DNA of 11,918 bases from Synura sp. LO234KE (GCA_015143735.1 VKHC01000123.1:1522-13439), one strand, 5' to 3'; positions 1 through 7,704 are shown, counted from the stretch's first letter. Numbers and translations: made by a program. The notes: generated by a model from the sequence alone, not told the origin.

Positions 1-1884
1 TGACGCCTACCCGCAAGCACCCGAGCCTCTTCTTCCGGGGAGCCGCCCAACCAATGAAACTTCTCTGGAGTGGTGTACGTGGAGCCGCGGCCGAGCAGAG
101 ACCGCTTCCATCGCCTCATGTGGGCGTCCAGAGCGGATCCCGAGGGGTCCAGCAGGCGCCACAGCTGCACGAACAGGCCGCGCAGCCAGAGGAAGTCCCG
201 CTTCACTTGGTGCACCCCTAACCCCACCTTGTCCTCCTCCTTCAGGTCGTAGTCCGGGTCTATGTCCGCGTCACAGTACACTTCAACTACATTCTGTAGG
301 GCGTAAACGAGAGGCGCGAAGCACGGCAGGCGACGTCGATTAGGAAGCGATCCATTGCCTCTCCCAGCTGTCGTACTACTGTGCAATCAACAGGCGTGTG
401 GCACCCACTCCACTCACACTGCCTACGAGGTTTCCGTCCGCGAAGTCGTCCAGCAGTTTCTCGTGACAGCCCTCCCCATACACCAACACGGCCGAGCCAC
501 AGACAATGTCCCACAACCACTTCCCGAAATACGCCTCGTTATTTCTCTCTGCCAGATCCATCCCAGCCTCCGCCAACGGAACATCCAACCGAATGCCCTG
601 CTCCTCGATCAGTCTGTCGTATCGGTTACACTCCTCCTCGCTTGGCATAATGACACGTCTGTGTAGCGCACTACTCCTGTTGACATGGGGCCGGCGAGCG
701 AGGAAGACCGACTGAGCGCCCGGGGCCACGCGCAGGAGCCCAGCGTTAGCGGATACCACCGGGGCAGATTTCCGTGTCTTGGATGCCGGCCTAGTAACCG
801 CCGTGTCTATGGCGGAGGAGTTTGCAAAGGTAACGCTTTTAGGCGCGGAGGCAACACCCTTTGGAGCAGTTGTCCCAGCAGGCTTTCCCGACGAAGTGGC
901 AGCCCGGCCAGGCTCTGCGTGGTCCCTTCTAGTCACAGCCTCCACGTCCACCTTCTGCTTGGTCGCCTTCGCCTTCACGCGGAGGCGGTCCTCTTCAGCG
1001 TGGAGGGCTGTCTGGCCGTATTTCCGCTTGCTCCCTCCTATGACATCGGCGGACGGGAGCGGTGGGGAGGGGAATCCTCATGGTATATATAACATGATGC
1101 TTTTTACGATTTTTATGAGGGAAACAATGAGGGCAGCGAAGTAGGAGAAAAATCATTCACGGCGGCTTGAGCACATGCCCCATCGTGAAGCATTGCAACC
1201 CCGTAGGAGCATTACAAATGACAAAGGGTGTAGGGGCATATGTGACATATGCCAGCGCTTGGAAATAAGAAATGCGGTAGAGGAATAGAGGTTATTGGCA
1301 ACCACACGAGACCCGAAACGTCACTTATCACATTCGCACTGTGGACTCGAGTTGAAGGCGTGCTGTCGATTGCGGCTTCCTGACAACAGGGTCACGGACG
1401 AGGACTAGCACGAGACCAATGTCCTACCTGTCCTTGGGTTGTATATGGCCGTTGTGCTATAGATCGCCGGTCTCACTCCTGGCTCACCTCGCCCCCCGCT
1501 CTTCAAGTCCGTTACGTCGACTACCTTTCGGGGCCGAGGCGGAGGCGCTCTTGTTTCATTACTGTTCGTAGTACTGACCACATCGACATGAGCCTGATCC
1601 GCATGTTGTGACTCAGATTCCTGGTTGCCTCTTAATTTCCTTTTATGGTTTCCCAGAAGAGGTTTTGTACTCTTGGGCATTTCTGTTCTTTGATCTGCCT
1701 TCGCCGACGACGTTACATCTACCGGCTCGCATTCCAGTGAGGAGAGCCTAGACGCGCTCCTTGTAGTTCGCTTTCCGTCGCTCAGGGTAACGGAGTTAAC
1801 CACCTCTGACATTATGGACGATTTCTCGTTAGCAGGGACTGCGTAAATTGGGTATTTCTTCTTCTTGGGCTTGTGGGCGACCAT
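1..1884 (-). CDS. Origin recognition complex subunit 2-like protein, 3' end cut by the window (exons 1884-1428, 1037-418, 293-1)
   Basis: Three exons join in frame. Exon 1 starts at ATG 1884-1882 and ends at donor GTAGGA (1427). The 390 bp intron ends at CATAG (1038) after a pyrimidine-rich tract. The second intron (417-294, 124 bp) has donor GTGAGT, a CTAAT branch site and acceptor CTACAG. The visible product is about 456 residues. Residues 1-300 are basic, Ser/Thr/Pro-rich and probably disordered. Around residues 322-353 (minus strand 531-436) the block YFGKWLWDIVCGSAVLVYG, followed by EKLLDDFA, resembles the ORC2 core segment with its W, G and LYG-G-K-LL-F pattern. ORC2 is a subunit of the complex that marks replication origins in the nucleus. 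The long disordered N-terminus also fits ORC2. Exon 3 (NVVEVYCDADIDPDYDLKEE onward) fits the family less clearly. A GTG at 1938 is in frame upstream, but ATG is preferred. Family call by eye from one block: moderate. Gene reality: high. Confidence 0.55.
1235..1253. repeat. Perfect 8-bp inverted repeat in the first intron of the ORC2-like gene
   Basis: GGCATATG and CATATGCC are separated by three bases. It lies inside the 390 bp intron, and no protein or RNA function is evident. The rest of the intron (1038-1427) holds no coding signal that I can see. Confidence 0.6.
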
Positions 1885-2299
1885 CGCGATGGAACTTCCG
1901 ACTTCTGATTCAACTGAGTTTGAACCCTCTATCCCCACAACGCTTGACGAATCGCCCTAATTTCATCATATATCGGCGTGACTAAATCAGTTGATCAAAC
2001 TAAGCTAGTTCTTCTCGCAATTAACTAACCATTCTTTTCGAAACGAATTCGTCGTAGGCTTTAAGAATATTAATATTTGTGTGCAATCCTTGGAAACCAG
2101 ATGTTTTCAGATATATGCTAAGCTCTTTCTTTTTTCTTGCAACTACTTCGTTTTCCAACCAGACAAGCACCGATTCGTCCCCCTGAGTCTCGTGCTAATT
2201 GTTGCATTTAGTGCAGGAGTGTAAACAATCCACTCACCAACCGTTCAAAAGTCCACTCACGATTTGCTGTATCCTGGTATTTTTCTACATTTTTCAAAA
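1885..2299. other. AT-rich intergenic stretch between two minus-strand genes
   Basis: This separates the stop of the gene at 2300-2824 from the start of the ORC2-like gene. It should contain the 3' untranslated region of the former and the promoter of the latter. All frames are broken and no RNA gene is visible. The plus-strand open frame from 2199 to 2420 is the complement of a real minus-strand exon plus noncoding sequence. Confidence 0.5.
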
Positions 2300-2824
2300 T
2301 CATTTTTGTGGAGTTTCAACTATCGACGATTCCTTCGTACCTTTCCTAATCACCGATTCAGCTACGCCCATATTACCACGAGATCGATTTATATTTACTT
2401 TTTCAGCTGCCTTCAAATAATTGTGTGATAGCATTGAATCAAAGTGAGAGCAAATATCTACCTACTCCATTTAAAATAACACTTACCCTTTCCTTAGTTT
2501 TCGGATCTAGTAAATCAAATTTAGAGAGAATTTCAAATTTTATAGACGATTCCATGTTATCCAATGATTTAACGTAGTCTATAAACTCTTTCTTTGTTTC
2601 CGCTACTTTTTCATTGTTCAATAGCACATTTACTTTTGCCGCATCATCATCCTGATTTTGATGCCAATTTAGTTGTTCATGTGAAAAAAGTAACCTGGAT
2701 GATGAATACAGCTTACATGAAACTGGAAAACCCAAAGTCGGCCTGAAGAATCAGAATATTTGACCATATTTTTAGTACAGTCCTCACACAGTATCGTTTT
2801 AAACCAAGTTCGCTTTTCAGCAAC
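2300..2824 (-). CDS. Uncharacterised three-exon protein, head-to-head with the STPG gene (exons 2824-2717, 2651-2487, 2410-2300)
   Basis: I do not recognise the family. Exon A (2824-2717) reads VAEKRTWFKTILCEDCTKNM and on to WVFQFH, then donor GTAAGC. Exon B (2651-2487) follows acceptor AAATCAG and ends at LLDPKTKER with donor GTAAGT. Exon C (2410-2300) follows TTTGAAG and ends in TGA. Both introns (65 and 76 bp) are phase 0 and the frame stays open across all three exons, which is strong evidence for a real gene. The visible product is 127 residues, mostly charged and helical-looking, with a Cys-Glu-Asp-Cys pair near the start. No transmembrane segment is visible. The 5' end is unresolved: an in-frame TGA sits at 2827-2825, so either a short upstream exon is spliced in near TTTGAG (2824) or translation starts at the internal ATG of exon A. 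Its position facing a ciliary gene suggests, but does not show, a ciliary role. Confidence 0.65.
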
Positions 2825-2877
2825 TCAAATAGGCAACACATTTGTAACGACAGAGAAACCATTTCACAGCTTAGGCC
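2825..2877. promoter_or_regulatory. Very short divergent promoter or 5' region shared by the 2300-2824 gene and the STPG gene
   Basis: Only about 53 bp separates the first supported codons of two oppositely transcribed genes, so their 5' untranslated regions or promoters must overlap. No clear TATA box or complete RFX X-box is visible. The minus gene may have an additional 5' exon here or further right. Confidence 0.35.
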
Positions 2878-4639
2878 ATGAAGAGCTACGAAGTAGACCC
2901 GCAAATGTACCAAATGTGGGGAAATATGTCAGCACTTACTGTATCAAGCTCTCAATCTAAATCAACGAGTACTCTATCGAAATCTCCACGAAGTTTTCAA
3001 CGGAAAACACCAGTTGGGGACCAAATATCAACACTGTCGTTTTACGGGGGAACGTCCACTTTGACGCCAGGCCCTGGTAGCTATGAAGGTATATTGTGCT
3101 TGAACTGCCCATTTCATTTGTTATTTGAATGTTATTGTTAGGAGATTTGTCGATGGAATCATGCACTTTCAGCCGTTCCCGTGCCTGCGACTTTGGAAGT
3201 TCAGCTCGGATTCTTTCTGATAGTAGAAAATTTTTTCTTGCTAATGAAGATATCAGTATTTCATCACGTAGTCATATAAGTTCAGATCTGGGGGATCCAT
3301 TAATCATGACCAATTTAAACGCAATACTGGCTGTGACTCGCTGGAAGCTTCGCATTTTAAATGATAAAATAAAAAGAAAGGAATCTCTTTCGGCAGAGGG
3401 TAGAAAAGTTTTGGAAAAAGAAATAAGAGAAAATTATGCTCCACTGAAAGAGAAAATAAAGAGAATAAAGAAATCTATCCAGGATCTACACGAGATTTCA
3501 TCGCAGCACCAAAGCAAATTCCCGGAGCCGAAAAAACCTCCATTTACGAGCAGCTCCAAGCGTTTTTATCAGAAAGAAGATATCATTCAAGAACATCCTC
3601 ATTTTTACTTGTCACCGAGTGCTTGGGATTTCGGCGCTGAAACTCGGTTAGTTCTCCTTTCAACGAAAGGATAATATGGTTTAGCATTATTGTTGAAATC
3701 TGCCCTATATACTGCCCAATAAATTTTAAATTCTCTGCGCCGTCGTGACACTCTCTATGGCGATATATTCAAACACGCAATGCAACCCACCCTGCTTCTC
3801 ACCACAAGTTGTAACCGCCACCTTCCTGCAGGTCCAAATCCATCGATATGTCTGCTGAGAAACACGTGTCTCCAGTCTCAATATCGTCGATGGTCTCCCT
3901 GGCCACCGCCAACAGGGGCCACCTGACACCCACCTTGCCGAGGATTCAAAGTCTGGCCAGGTACATACTATTGCGGCCACGGTTAATCAATCCTCTATCA
4001 TAAACACTTCCTCTATTTCGGTGAACAAAGGGGCGTCAAAGTGTATAATTAATGCGACATTATTATTATTCTAATGCTCATAATGAAAAACGTACCCAAC
4101 CAGCTTCCTTCACATTCCGCTCTTCATTTCATTTCATTTCGTTTATATGTCGCCCTCACTCGTCTCCAATTCGTGTATACCATTCGACTGATTTTGTATC
4201 GATGATAAGGCCTCGACCGCTCGGCAGAGAAACCGTTATATTTGACGACTACACCAAGCAGGGCATGACCACTCCTGGAGCGGGTTACTATGACCCGGAA
4301 CGCATTCCTCCGAATAAAGTGGTATTATCTAGACGACGACCGAAGAAAGACGTGAGGCGAGGGACGAAGAACGTGGAGAATGAGTCGGGGGAGGAGGCGG
4401 ACATGAGCGGGGCCAGGCCGAGCTCACCTGTGGCGGCGTCCTCTGTGTCGTCCTCTCCGTCCTCCTCTGCCCAGCAGCAGCATCAACAACAACAACAACA
4501 ACAAAAACAACAACAACAGCAGCAACAACAGTACCAGCAGAAACAAGATAAGCAACAATCAAATTCCAGGGAGCGGGTGGTCGGAGCAGGTAAAGTTGGG
4601 CTGGTTAGAGAAATAACCGCCACCCGCGGATCGACGTGA
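2878..4639 (+). CDS. STPG (SHIPPO-type) repeat protein with coiled coil and polyglutamine C-terminus (exons 2878-3088, 3142-3646, 3832-3960, 4210-4639)
   Basis: The model encodes 424 residues in four exons. ATG 2878 has an in-frame TAG two codons upstream (2872-2874). Exon 1 ends in the STPG motif LTPGPGSYEG, whose last codon is split by a 53 bp phase-1 intron. Exon 2 holds a Lys/Glu-rich coiled coil (from about TRWKLRILNDKIKRKES to KSIQDLHEI). Exon 3 (129 bp, phase 2 at both ends) has the strong acceptor CTTCCTGCAG and donor AG-GTACAT. Exon 4 contains a second repeat, TTPGAGYYDPERIP, then basic, Ser-rich and Gln-rich sequence to TGA 4637. STPG proteins are found in sperm tails and in ciliary and microtubule-associated structures, so an axonemal or microtubule-inner-protein role is inferred. 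A possible donor GTAAAG at 4590 could extend the gene past the polyglutamine, but no convincing downstream exon was found. The exact family member is not identified. Confidence 0.75.
3718..3723 (+). promoter_or_regulatory. Possible intronic poly(A) signal AATAAA
   Basis: It sits inside the 3647-3831 intron of the STPG gene, about 45 bp after the stop codon (3672-3674) that is met if exon 2 is read through unspliced. It could terminate a short isoform lacking the second STPG repeat. Such hexamers are common by chance in AT-rich DNA. Confidence 0.2.
4470..4560 (+). repeat. CAA/CAG trinucleotide tract encoding polyglutamine
   Basis: A run of CAA and CAG codons, broken by a few His, Lys, Tyr and Asp codons, lies in the last exon of the STPG gene. 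The codons are mixed rather than a pure CAG array, which should make the tract more stable than a pure repeat. It is preceded by a Ser-rich stretch. Confidence 0.9.
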
Positions 4640-5162
4640 TTGTACATAGTGATTTAATTTTGAACGGTTATCAATATTTTGTTTGAAAACTGATGCTAGC
4701 TCCCTAGGCGTTGCCTTGTGAGAATGATAAATTTAAAAAGTACATAAGTACATAACTATTTCACAAAATCATTCAAGATAGTTATTTCAATATCATGAAA
4801 AATAAATTGATTGGCGAAAATCCTCATACGGCCGATAAGATTATACGACAAGAACGATGTCCGAGGACCAACGGCAGGCGGAAAGATGGTGAAAAGGGTC
4901 GCGGGAAAGGATGCAAAACTGAACATGATCCTCACAGCCATCAGAGTACACAATAGCAATTGTACTCAAAAGGAATGGAGGAGGGCCATAGGGTGAAAGG
5001 GTTGTGATTGAGTGGTAATGAGTAATGAGCGGCCGAAAGTACTAAAATTCTTCTTCCCCCTCTACTTCTAGTAGTATTTAACAATTTACGAACCACTATA
5101 AAATCCAGTAGTTATTTCATTCTTTTACGAAGGAAGACCACTAGTAAGCAAATAACTATCCC
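4640..5162. other. Non-coding stretch downstream of the STPG gene
   Basis: Here I see an AATAAA (4801-4806) that may end the STPG transcript, and two overlapping short open frames with nothing to choose between them (4795-4956, ATG start, 53 residues, Lys/Arg/Gly-rich; and 4811-4996, TTG start). TAGTTATTTCA occurs at 4779-4789 and again at 5109-5119. TAGTTATTT (5109-5117) also pairs with AAATAACTA (5150-5158). No gene is convincing. Confidence 0.4.
5109..5158. repeat. 9-bp perfect inverted repeat with 32-base loop
   Basis: TAGTTATTT (5109-5117) and AAATAACTA (5150-5158) are exact reverse complements. The pair lies just outside the decayed coding remnant that ends at 5163, so it could be an element terminus, a cruciform, or chance in AT-rich DNA. 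Confidence 0.35.
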
Positions 5163-5715
5163 CTATGTACCCAATGGCAAGTACGCCCACCAGGGGTGTG
5201 CATGATATCGATACGCGGCTACGATGTCCCCTACTAAAGCAAGGGGAATCTCATCCGGGTGTATGAGGCCTGATTCTAGGGCTAGTCATGCCTCTTCCAC
5301 ATGGGATACGAGTTTGGTCCACATGAGGTTGATTAGGTCATCCCATGGCACCACTTGACCATATGGTTGGAAGATGTTCAAAGAGATCCACTTGCTCCAA
5401 GAAGTGTCCCAGCCACCCGCCACAGCACTGACGTGGTTCTGCTGCAAAGTCGCGGACAGCTAGTAGATGATCTACTTGCCCTTTGTAACCTTCCATGTGG
5501 AATGATTAGAAAGGAAGGGTAAACATGGTGGTGCGGACGCGCTCGACCAGAGACTCGAGGCGAATGCGGACATCTAAGCTGGAGAAGTTGTCCTTTTGAG
5601 CTCGAACCTGGTGGAGGTGACCTTAAGGACAGACGAAACGGCCAAGCCACCCGCCTTTGACGTAGATGACCTTTGAGGAGTTGTCGTGTTGGGTCTCAAA
5701 CGGCTGGGAAAACCC
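5163..5715 (-). pseudogene. Decayed protein-coding remnant of unknown origin, possibly transposon-derived
   Basis: The minus strand reads like protein, but in pieces. The clearest piece runs from 5459 to a stop at 5163 in one frame (about 98 codons), interrupted only by TGA at 5288-5286. It is rich in Trp and in the hydrophobic spacing of a folded domain, for example QVVPWDDLINLMWTKLVSHV before the stop and HPDEIPLALVGDIVAAYRY after it. Further upstream, protein-like stretches sit in different frames (about 5595-5510 with SSLDVRIRLESLVERVRTTM, and 5714-5575). No GT-AG introns reconcile the frames and no start codon is evident. I do not recognise the family. A gag-like or other mobile-element protein is possible, but no reverse transcriptase, integrase or terminal repeat is visible to support it. 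It could also be a dead host gene. Confidence 0.4.
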
Positions 5716-5983
5716 TAGCAATCCTACTCCTGCGATCTGCAAGGACTGGAAAATCATTTCGACTACTCACCTTTGTTCTGGGTGCTCCAACTCTGCTGAA
5801 TCATCTGCTGGGAGATGTGACGCTGGCGGCAGTAGGTACGCTCATTATCCCAAACGTCAGTGTGCTGAGCGGACAAGACGAGTCGAGGATGTAGCTTTTC
5901 CACAGCGATGAGTCAGGTGCAGAGGAGGCCATGCTTGGCAGCCTCAGAAACTCCCTCTTGAGTGAATCACGAATTGTAGCCTA
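5716..5983 (-). other. Unassigned stretch with an open minus-strand frame (5980-5804)
   Basis: From 5980 to 5804 the minus strand is open for 59 codons directly after a TAG at 5983-5981, in the same frame as the degenerate third module of the neighbouring repeat protein. It could be a 3' exon (TAG doubling as an AG acceptor), the continuation of a gene broken by a nonsense mutation, or chance. The several plus-strand open frames here overlap each other in different frames and show no recognisable protein. Confidence 0.2.
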
Positions 5984-5993
5984 TTCCATATGT

Positions 5994-6530
5994 TTATCCC
6001 ATGCCGCACTGATGTGGGGACTTATTTGCGAATGTGCTTCGCGACGTGAGCAAACGCGTGAGCATATGACTGTCCGTAACCAAGTTATCGGGGATATTGC
6101 ATGCAGATTCTTTCCAACACTTCCGACCACCTGGAGTGGAATGCTTGGTCAAACCCTGATTCGATGTAGACTCCAAGTCTCTCTGCATATACTTCTGATA
6201 TGCAGCGTCATCGGAGGGTGTAGTGGGAAAGGATTTTATGGAATCTCGCATAGGCTCCAAGGATCGGAGACTTATGTACTTCGCGGATTCCAACCCTCGA
6301 TGCCGCTCTGCTGTGTACAGCAGGAGCAAACCCTGGTTTGAAGTAACATCTAAAACTCTCCTCTGATACGCCTGATACGAAACTTCGTTTGAGTATGGGG
6401 CAGTAAATGTTGCCGTGGGAGCTTGCAAATTCGTTAAGGCTTCAAGCTTAAATTCAATCGCAGCAGGATTCTTGGTCGCCCCACGGTCTGGAAAATTGTT
6501 GATATCTGTAAATTTAAGTTCCTGTTTCGA
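5994..6530 (-). CDS. Uncharacterised protein with tandem modules of about 59 residues (main open segment; 5' end unresolved)
   Basis: The minus strand is open from 6530 to TAA 5996-5994 (178 codons). Two modules align with one gap: 6446-6282 and 6269-6102. Both end with the pattern YQxYxxRxLxxTSNQGL, a Thr/Arg stretch and then ESA; examples are SYQAYQRRVLDVTSNQGL and AYQKYMQRDLESTSNQGL. I do not recognise the family. No ATG suits the start. The upstream exon at 6683-6856 is probably part of the same gene because FKFDSFNSISNPT there aligns with FKLEALTNLQAPT here, but I could not find a splice path joining them without a stop. A possible small intron near 6559-6510 (donor GTGCGT, acceptor TTTACAG) would open an ATG at 6568. 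The 3' part departs from the module pattern, and a third copy continues in another frame, so the gene may be frameshifted. Confidence 0.4.
   Translation of the reverse strand, partial: SKQELKFTDINNFPDRGATKNPAAIEFKLEALTNLQAPTATFTAPYSNEVSYQAYQRRVLDVTSNQGLLLLYTAERHRGLESAKYISLRSLEPMRDSIKSFPTTPSDDAAYQKYMQRDLESTSNQGLTKHSTPGGRKCWKESACNIPDNLVTDSHMLTRLLTSRSTFANKSPHQCGMG
6102..6446 (-). repeat. Tandem protein-coding repeat, two good copies plus a degenerate third
   Basis: Copy 1 is 6446-6282 and copy 2 is 6269-6102 (period 177 bp). The best-conserved DNA is the segment encoding YQ-Y-R-L-TSNQGL, where most positions match. A third, weaker copy (PHISAAWDKHME, 6019-5984) matches PSDDAAYQKYMQ of copy 2, but lies in a different reading frame and about 19 bp further away than the period predicts. 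Confidence 0.6.
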
Positions 6531-6682
6531 TCAGGATTCAACTGGCTAGACGCACGAAGTCCTGCCATAGGAAAAAATGCTTGATTTGGGACTCTCCGAA
6601 GTGAAACTTATGGGCTCACAATCATGATTGACGGATTTTGGGTTCTGAAAACTTTGTTGAAAAATTGAATATTTTGTCTCAC

Positions 6683-6856
6683 TCAGGATTCAGTTGTCTT
6701 GTTTGGAGCGTGGGTCCAGGCCATGAGAGGTACTTTGAAAGACTTGACTTCATCTTCCGGAGGAGGCTGCATTAACCCAACTTCCTCTTGTTCGGTTGTT
6801 GGGTTTGATATTGAGTTGAAGCTGTCGAATTTAAATGCTTTGTCACAGCTATTCAT
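6683..6856 (-). CDS. Probable exon of the module-repeat gene (start ATG 6856, TGA 6685-6683)
   Basis: The minus strand encodes 57 residues beginning MNSCDKAFKFDSFNS, with VGLMQPPPEDEVKSFKVPLM in the middle and ending NKTTES then TGA. The composition is protein-like, and the first part resembles the beginning of module 1 in the neighbouring open frame. The TGA is immediately followed by GTGAGA, a good splice donor. If the exon really continued through that donor the TGA would be in frame, so this may be a complete tiny gene, a terminal exon, or a mutated copy. The frame is open upstream to a TAA just beyond 6887, so an upstream exon is possible. Confidence 0.35.
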   Translation of the reverse strand: MNSCDKAFKFDSFNSISNPTTEQEEVGLMQPPPEDEVKSFKVPLMAWTHAPNKTTES

Positions 6857-7393
6857 TTCCGAGTCTTTGGCGACCGAAATTTTTATGGTTTAAATTAGAA
6901 CGATTTAATACGTTGTTGGCGAATTCTGAGTGGAAACCTCTCGGAACGACTGGAGTAGATAGTTTACGATTTGGATAGGGACGAAAACCGCCACACCTTT
7001 AAAAAGACTGTATTTGTGATACTGATAGTAGTAAGAATACGCACGGGCACGAGGAGGACGTGCCGCCGTCATGGTATAAGGATAGGCACTAGTATATATT
7101 TATTTCGTCACCACGGTCAAAAAAATTTCAGCAAACTCTTGAAACAATTCATCACCTACTACAGTTACTTCATATCATTTATCAGTCTAATCATACTACT
7201 ACTAGAACCTCTTTCATACTCCTGGTGCCAAACGTCGGTCACGTCACCTCTCCGGCTGGTATTGTTGGAGTCACGTGGTGTCCACAGTGCCGCGAAGAAA
7301 ATCACCGCTCGTTAAGAATGCAGTCTACCTTTGGAGTAATTCTATTAGAGCTCGGTAAAAAGAGTCTCAATATAAGCGGTGGCACGATTTGAA
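6857..7393. other. Intergenic stretch between divergent genes
   Basis: This lies between the repeat gene (minus) and the small plus-strand gene, so it should hold both promoters. A CACGTG E-box palindrome is at 7272-7277. The plus-strand open frame 6971-7315 has no recognisable domain, has a composition that does not look like a protein and no supporting splice sites, so I treat it as noise. An ATG at 7319 opens a 25-codon frame and could belong to an upstream exon. Confidence 0.4.
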
Positions 7394-7704
7394 ATGGTGA
7401 TTTGCTTCTTACTCTTTTTCTGATTACCACTCTAACTAACTTTTTTCGCGATCTTTTAGCCACCGCCAGTCGACGCAAACTCTAACTTACCACATCTCGC
7501 ACATATTTTGGGAGACAATCTGGCTGGAAAACGCAACTCGCAGGTGAATTTTCACAGAACGTTATAGCGTAGAATAACACCGTCGGCAGCGGGTTGGGTA
7601 AGTATTTAATGTAGATTAAAATATAGAGCGGGAAACCAGAACACGATAAAGAACCATACCATCCTCATACCGCAGACAAGGTTCCTCAGAACAGGACATC
7701 ATAA
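7394..7704 (+). CDS. Probable 54-residue orphan protein, three exons (7394-7396, 7460-7543, 7627-7704)
   Basis: The central exon (7460-7543) is the best-supported part. It follows a branch site CTAACTAAC, a T-rich tract and TTTTAG, ends in CAG-GTGAAT, and encodes PPPVDANSNLPHLAHILGDN then LAGKRNSQ. A 63 bp intron (7397-7459, donor ATG-GTGATT) places an ATG directly before it in phase 0. The downstream exon (acceptor AATATAG at 7626) continues in phase 0 with SGKPEHDKEPYHPHTADKVP to TAA 7702-7704. An alternative uses an 8-base microexon (7591-7598, followed by the perfect donor GTAAGT) and a different frame reaching 7755. No family is recognised. The protein is hydrophilic without a signal peptide or membrane segment. 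The gene lies tail-to-tail with DNAL1, 101 bp between stop codons. Confidence 0.4.

Noticed and set aside
2439-2735. A continuous 98-codon minus-strand gene
   Set aside because: It reads through two consensus introns (2716-2652 and 2486-2411). The spliced model keeps a better protein and explains both flanks.
2713-2913. A 66-codon minus-strand open frame over the first exon of the orphan gene
   Set aside because: The overlapping frame with EKRTWFKTILCEDC ends at a proper donor and continues in the next exon, whereas this frame ends without support.
4052-4209. ATG at 4052 as the start of a separate gene containing the polyglutamine tract
   Set aside because: The first 52 codons read as low-complexity intron sequence (a TTCAT repeat at 4123-4140). 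The exon from 4210 joins in phase with upstream STPG exons, giving one gene.
4700-4725. RFX X-box near the ciliary STPG gene (CCTAGGCGTTGCC)
   Set aside because: Only a half-site matches, and it lies downstream of the gene rather than in a promoter.
4795-4996. Small plus-strand gene(s) after the STPG gene
   Set aside because: Two frames are equally open, no splice sites decide between them, and the Lys/Gly/Arg-rich text gives no family.
5981-5983. TAG read as an amino acid (alternative genetic code)
   Set aside because: The clear genes show no in-frame TAG or TAA in their exons, so one TAG in an uncertain gene is not evidence of code change.
5666-6341. Plus-strand open frames of 73-136 codons
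   Set aside because: They lie opposite the better-supported minus-strand repeat gene or decayed remnant and overlap one another in different frames.
6971-7315. A 114-codon plus-strand open frame
   Set aside because: Its composition is unlike that of a folded protein, no motif is recognised, and no neighbouring splice sites extend it.
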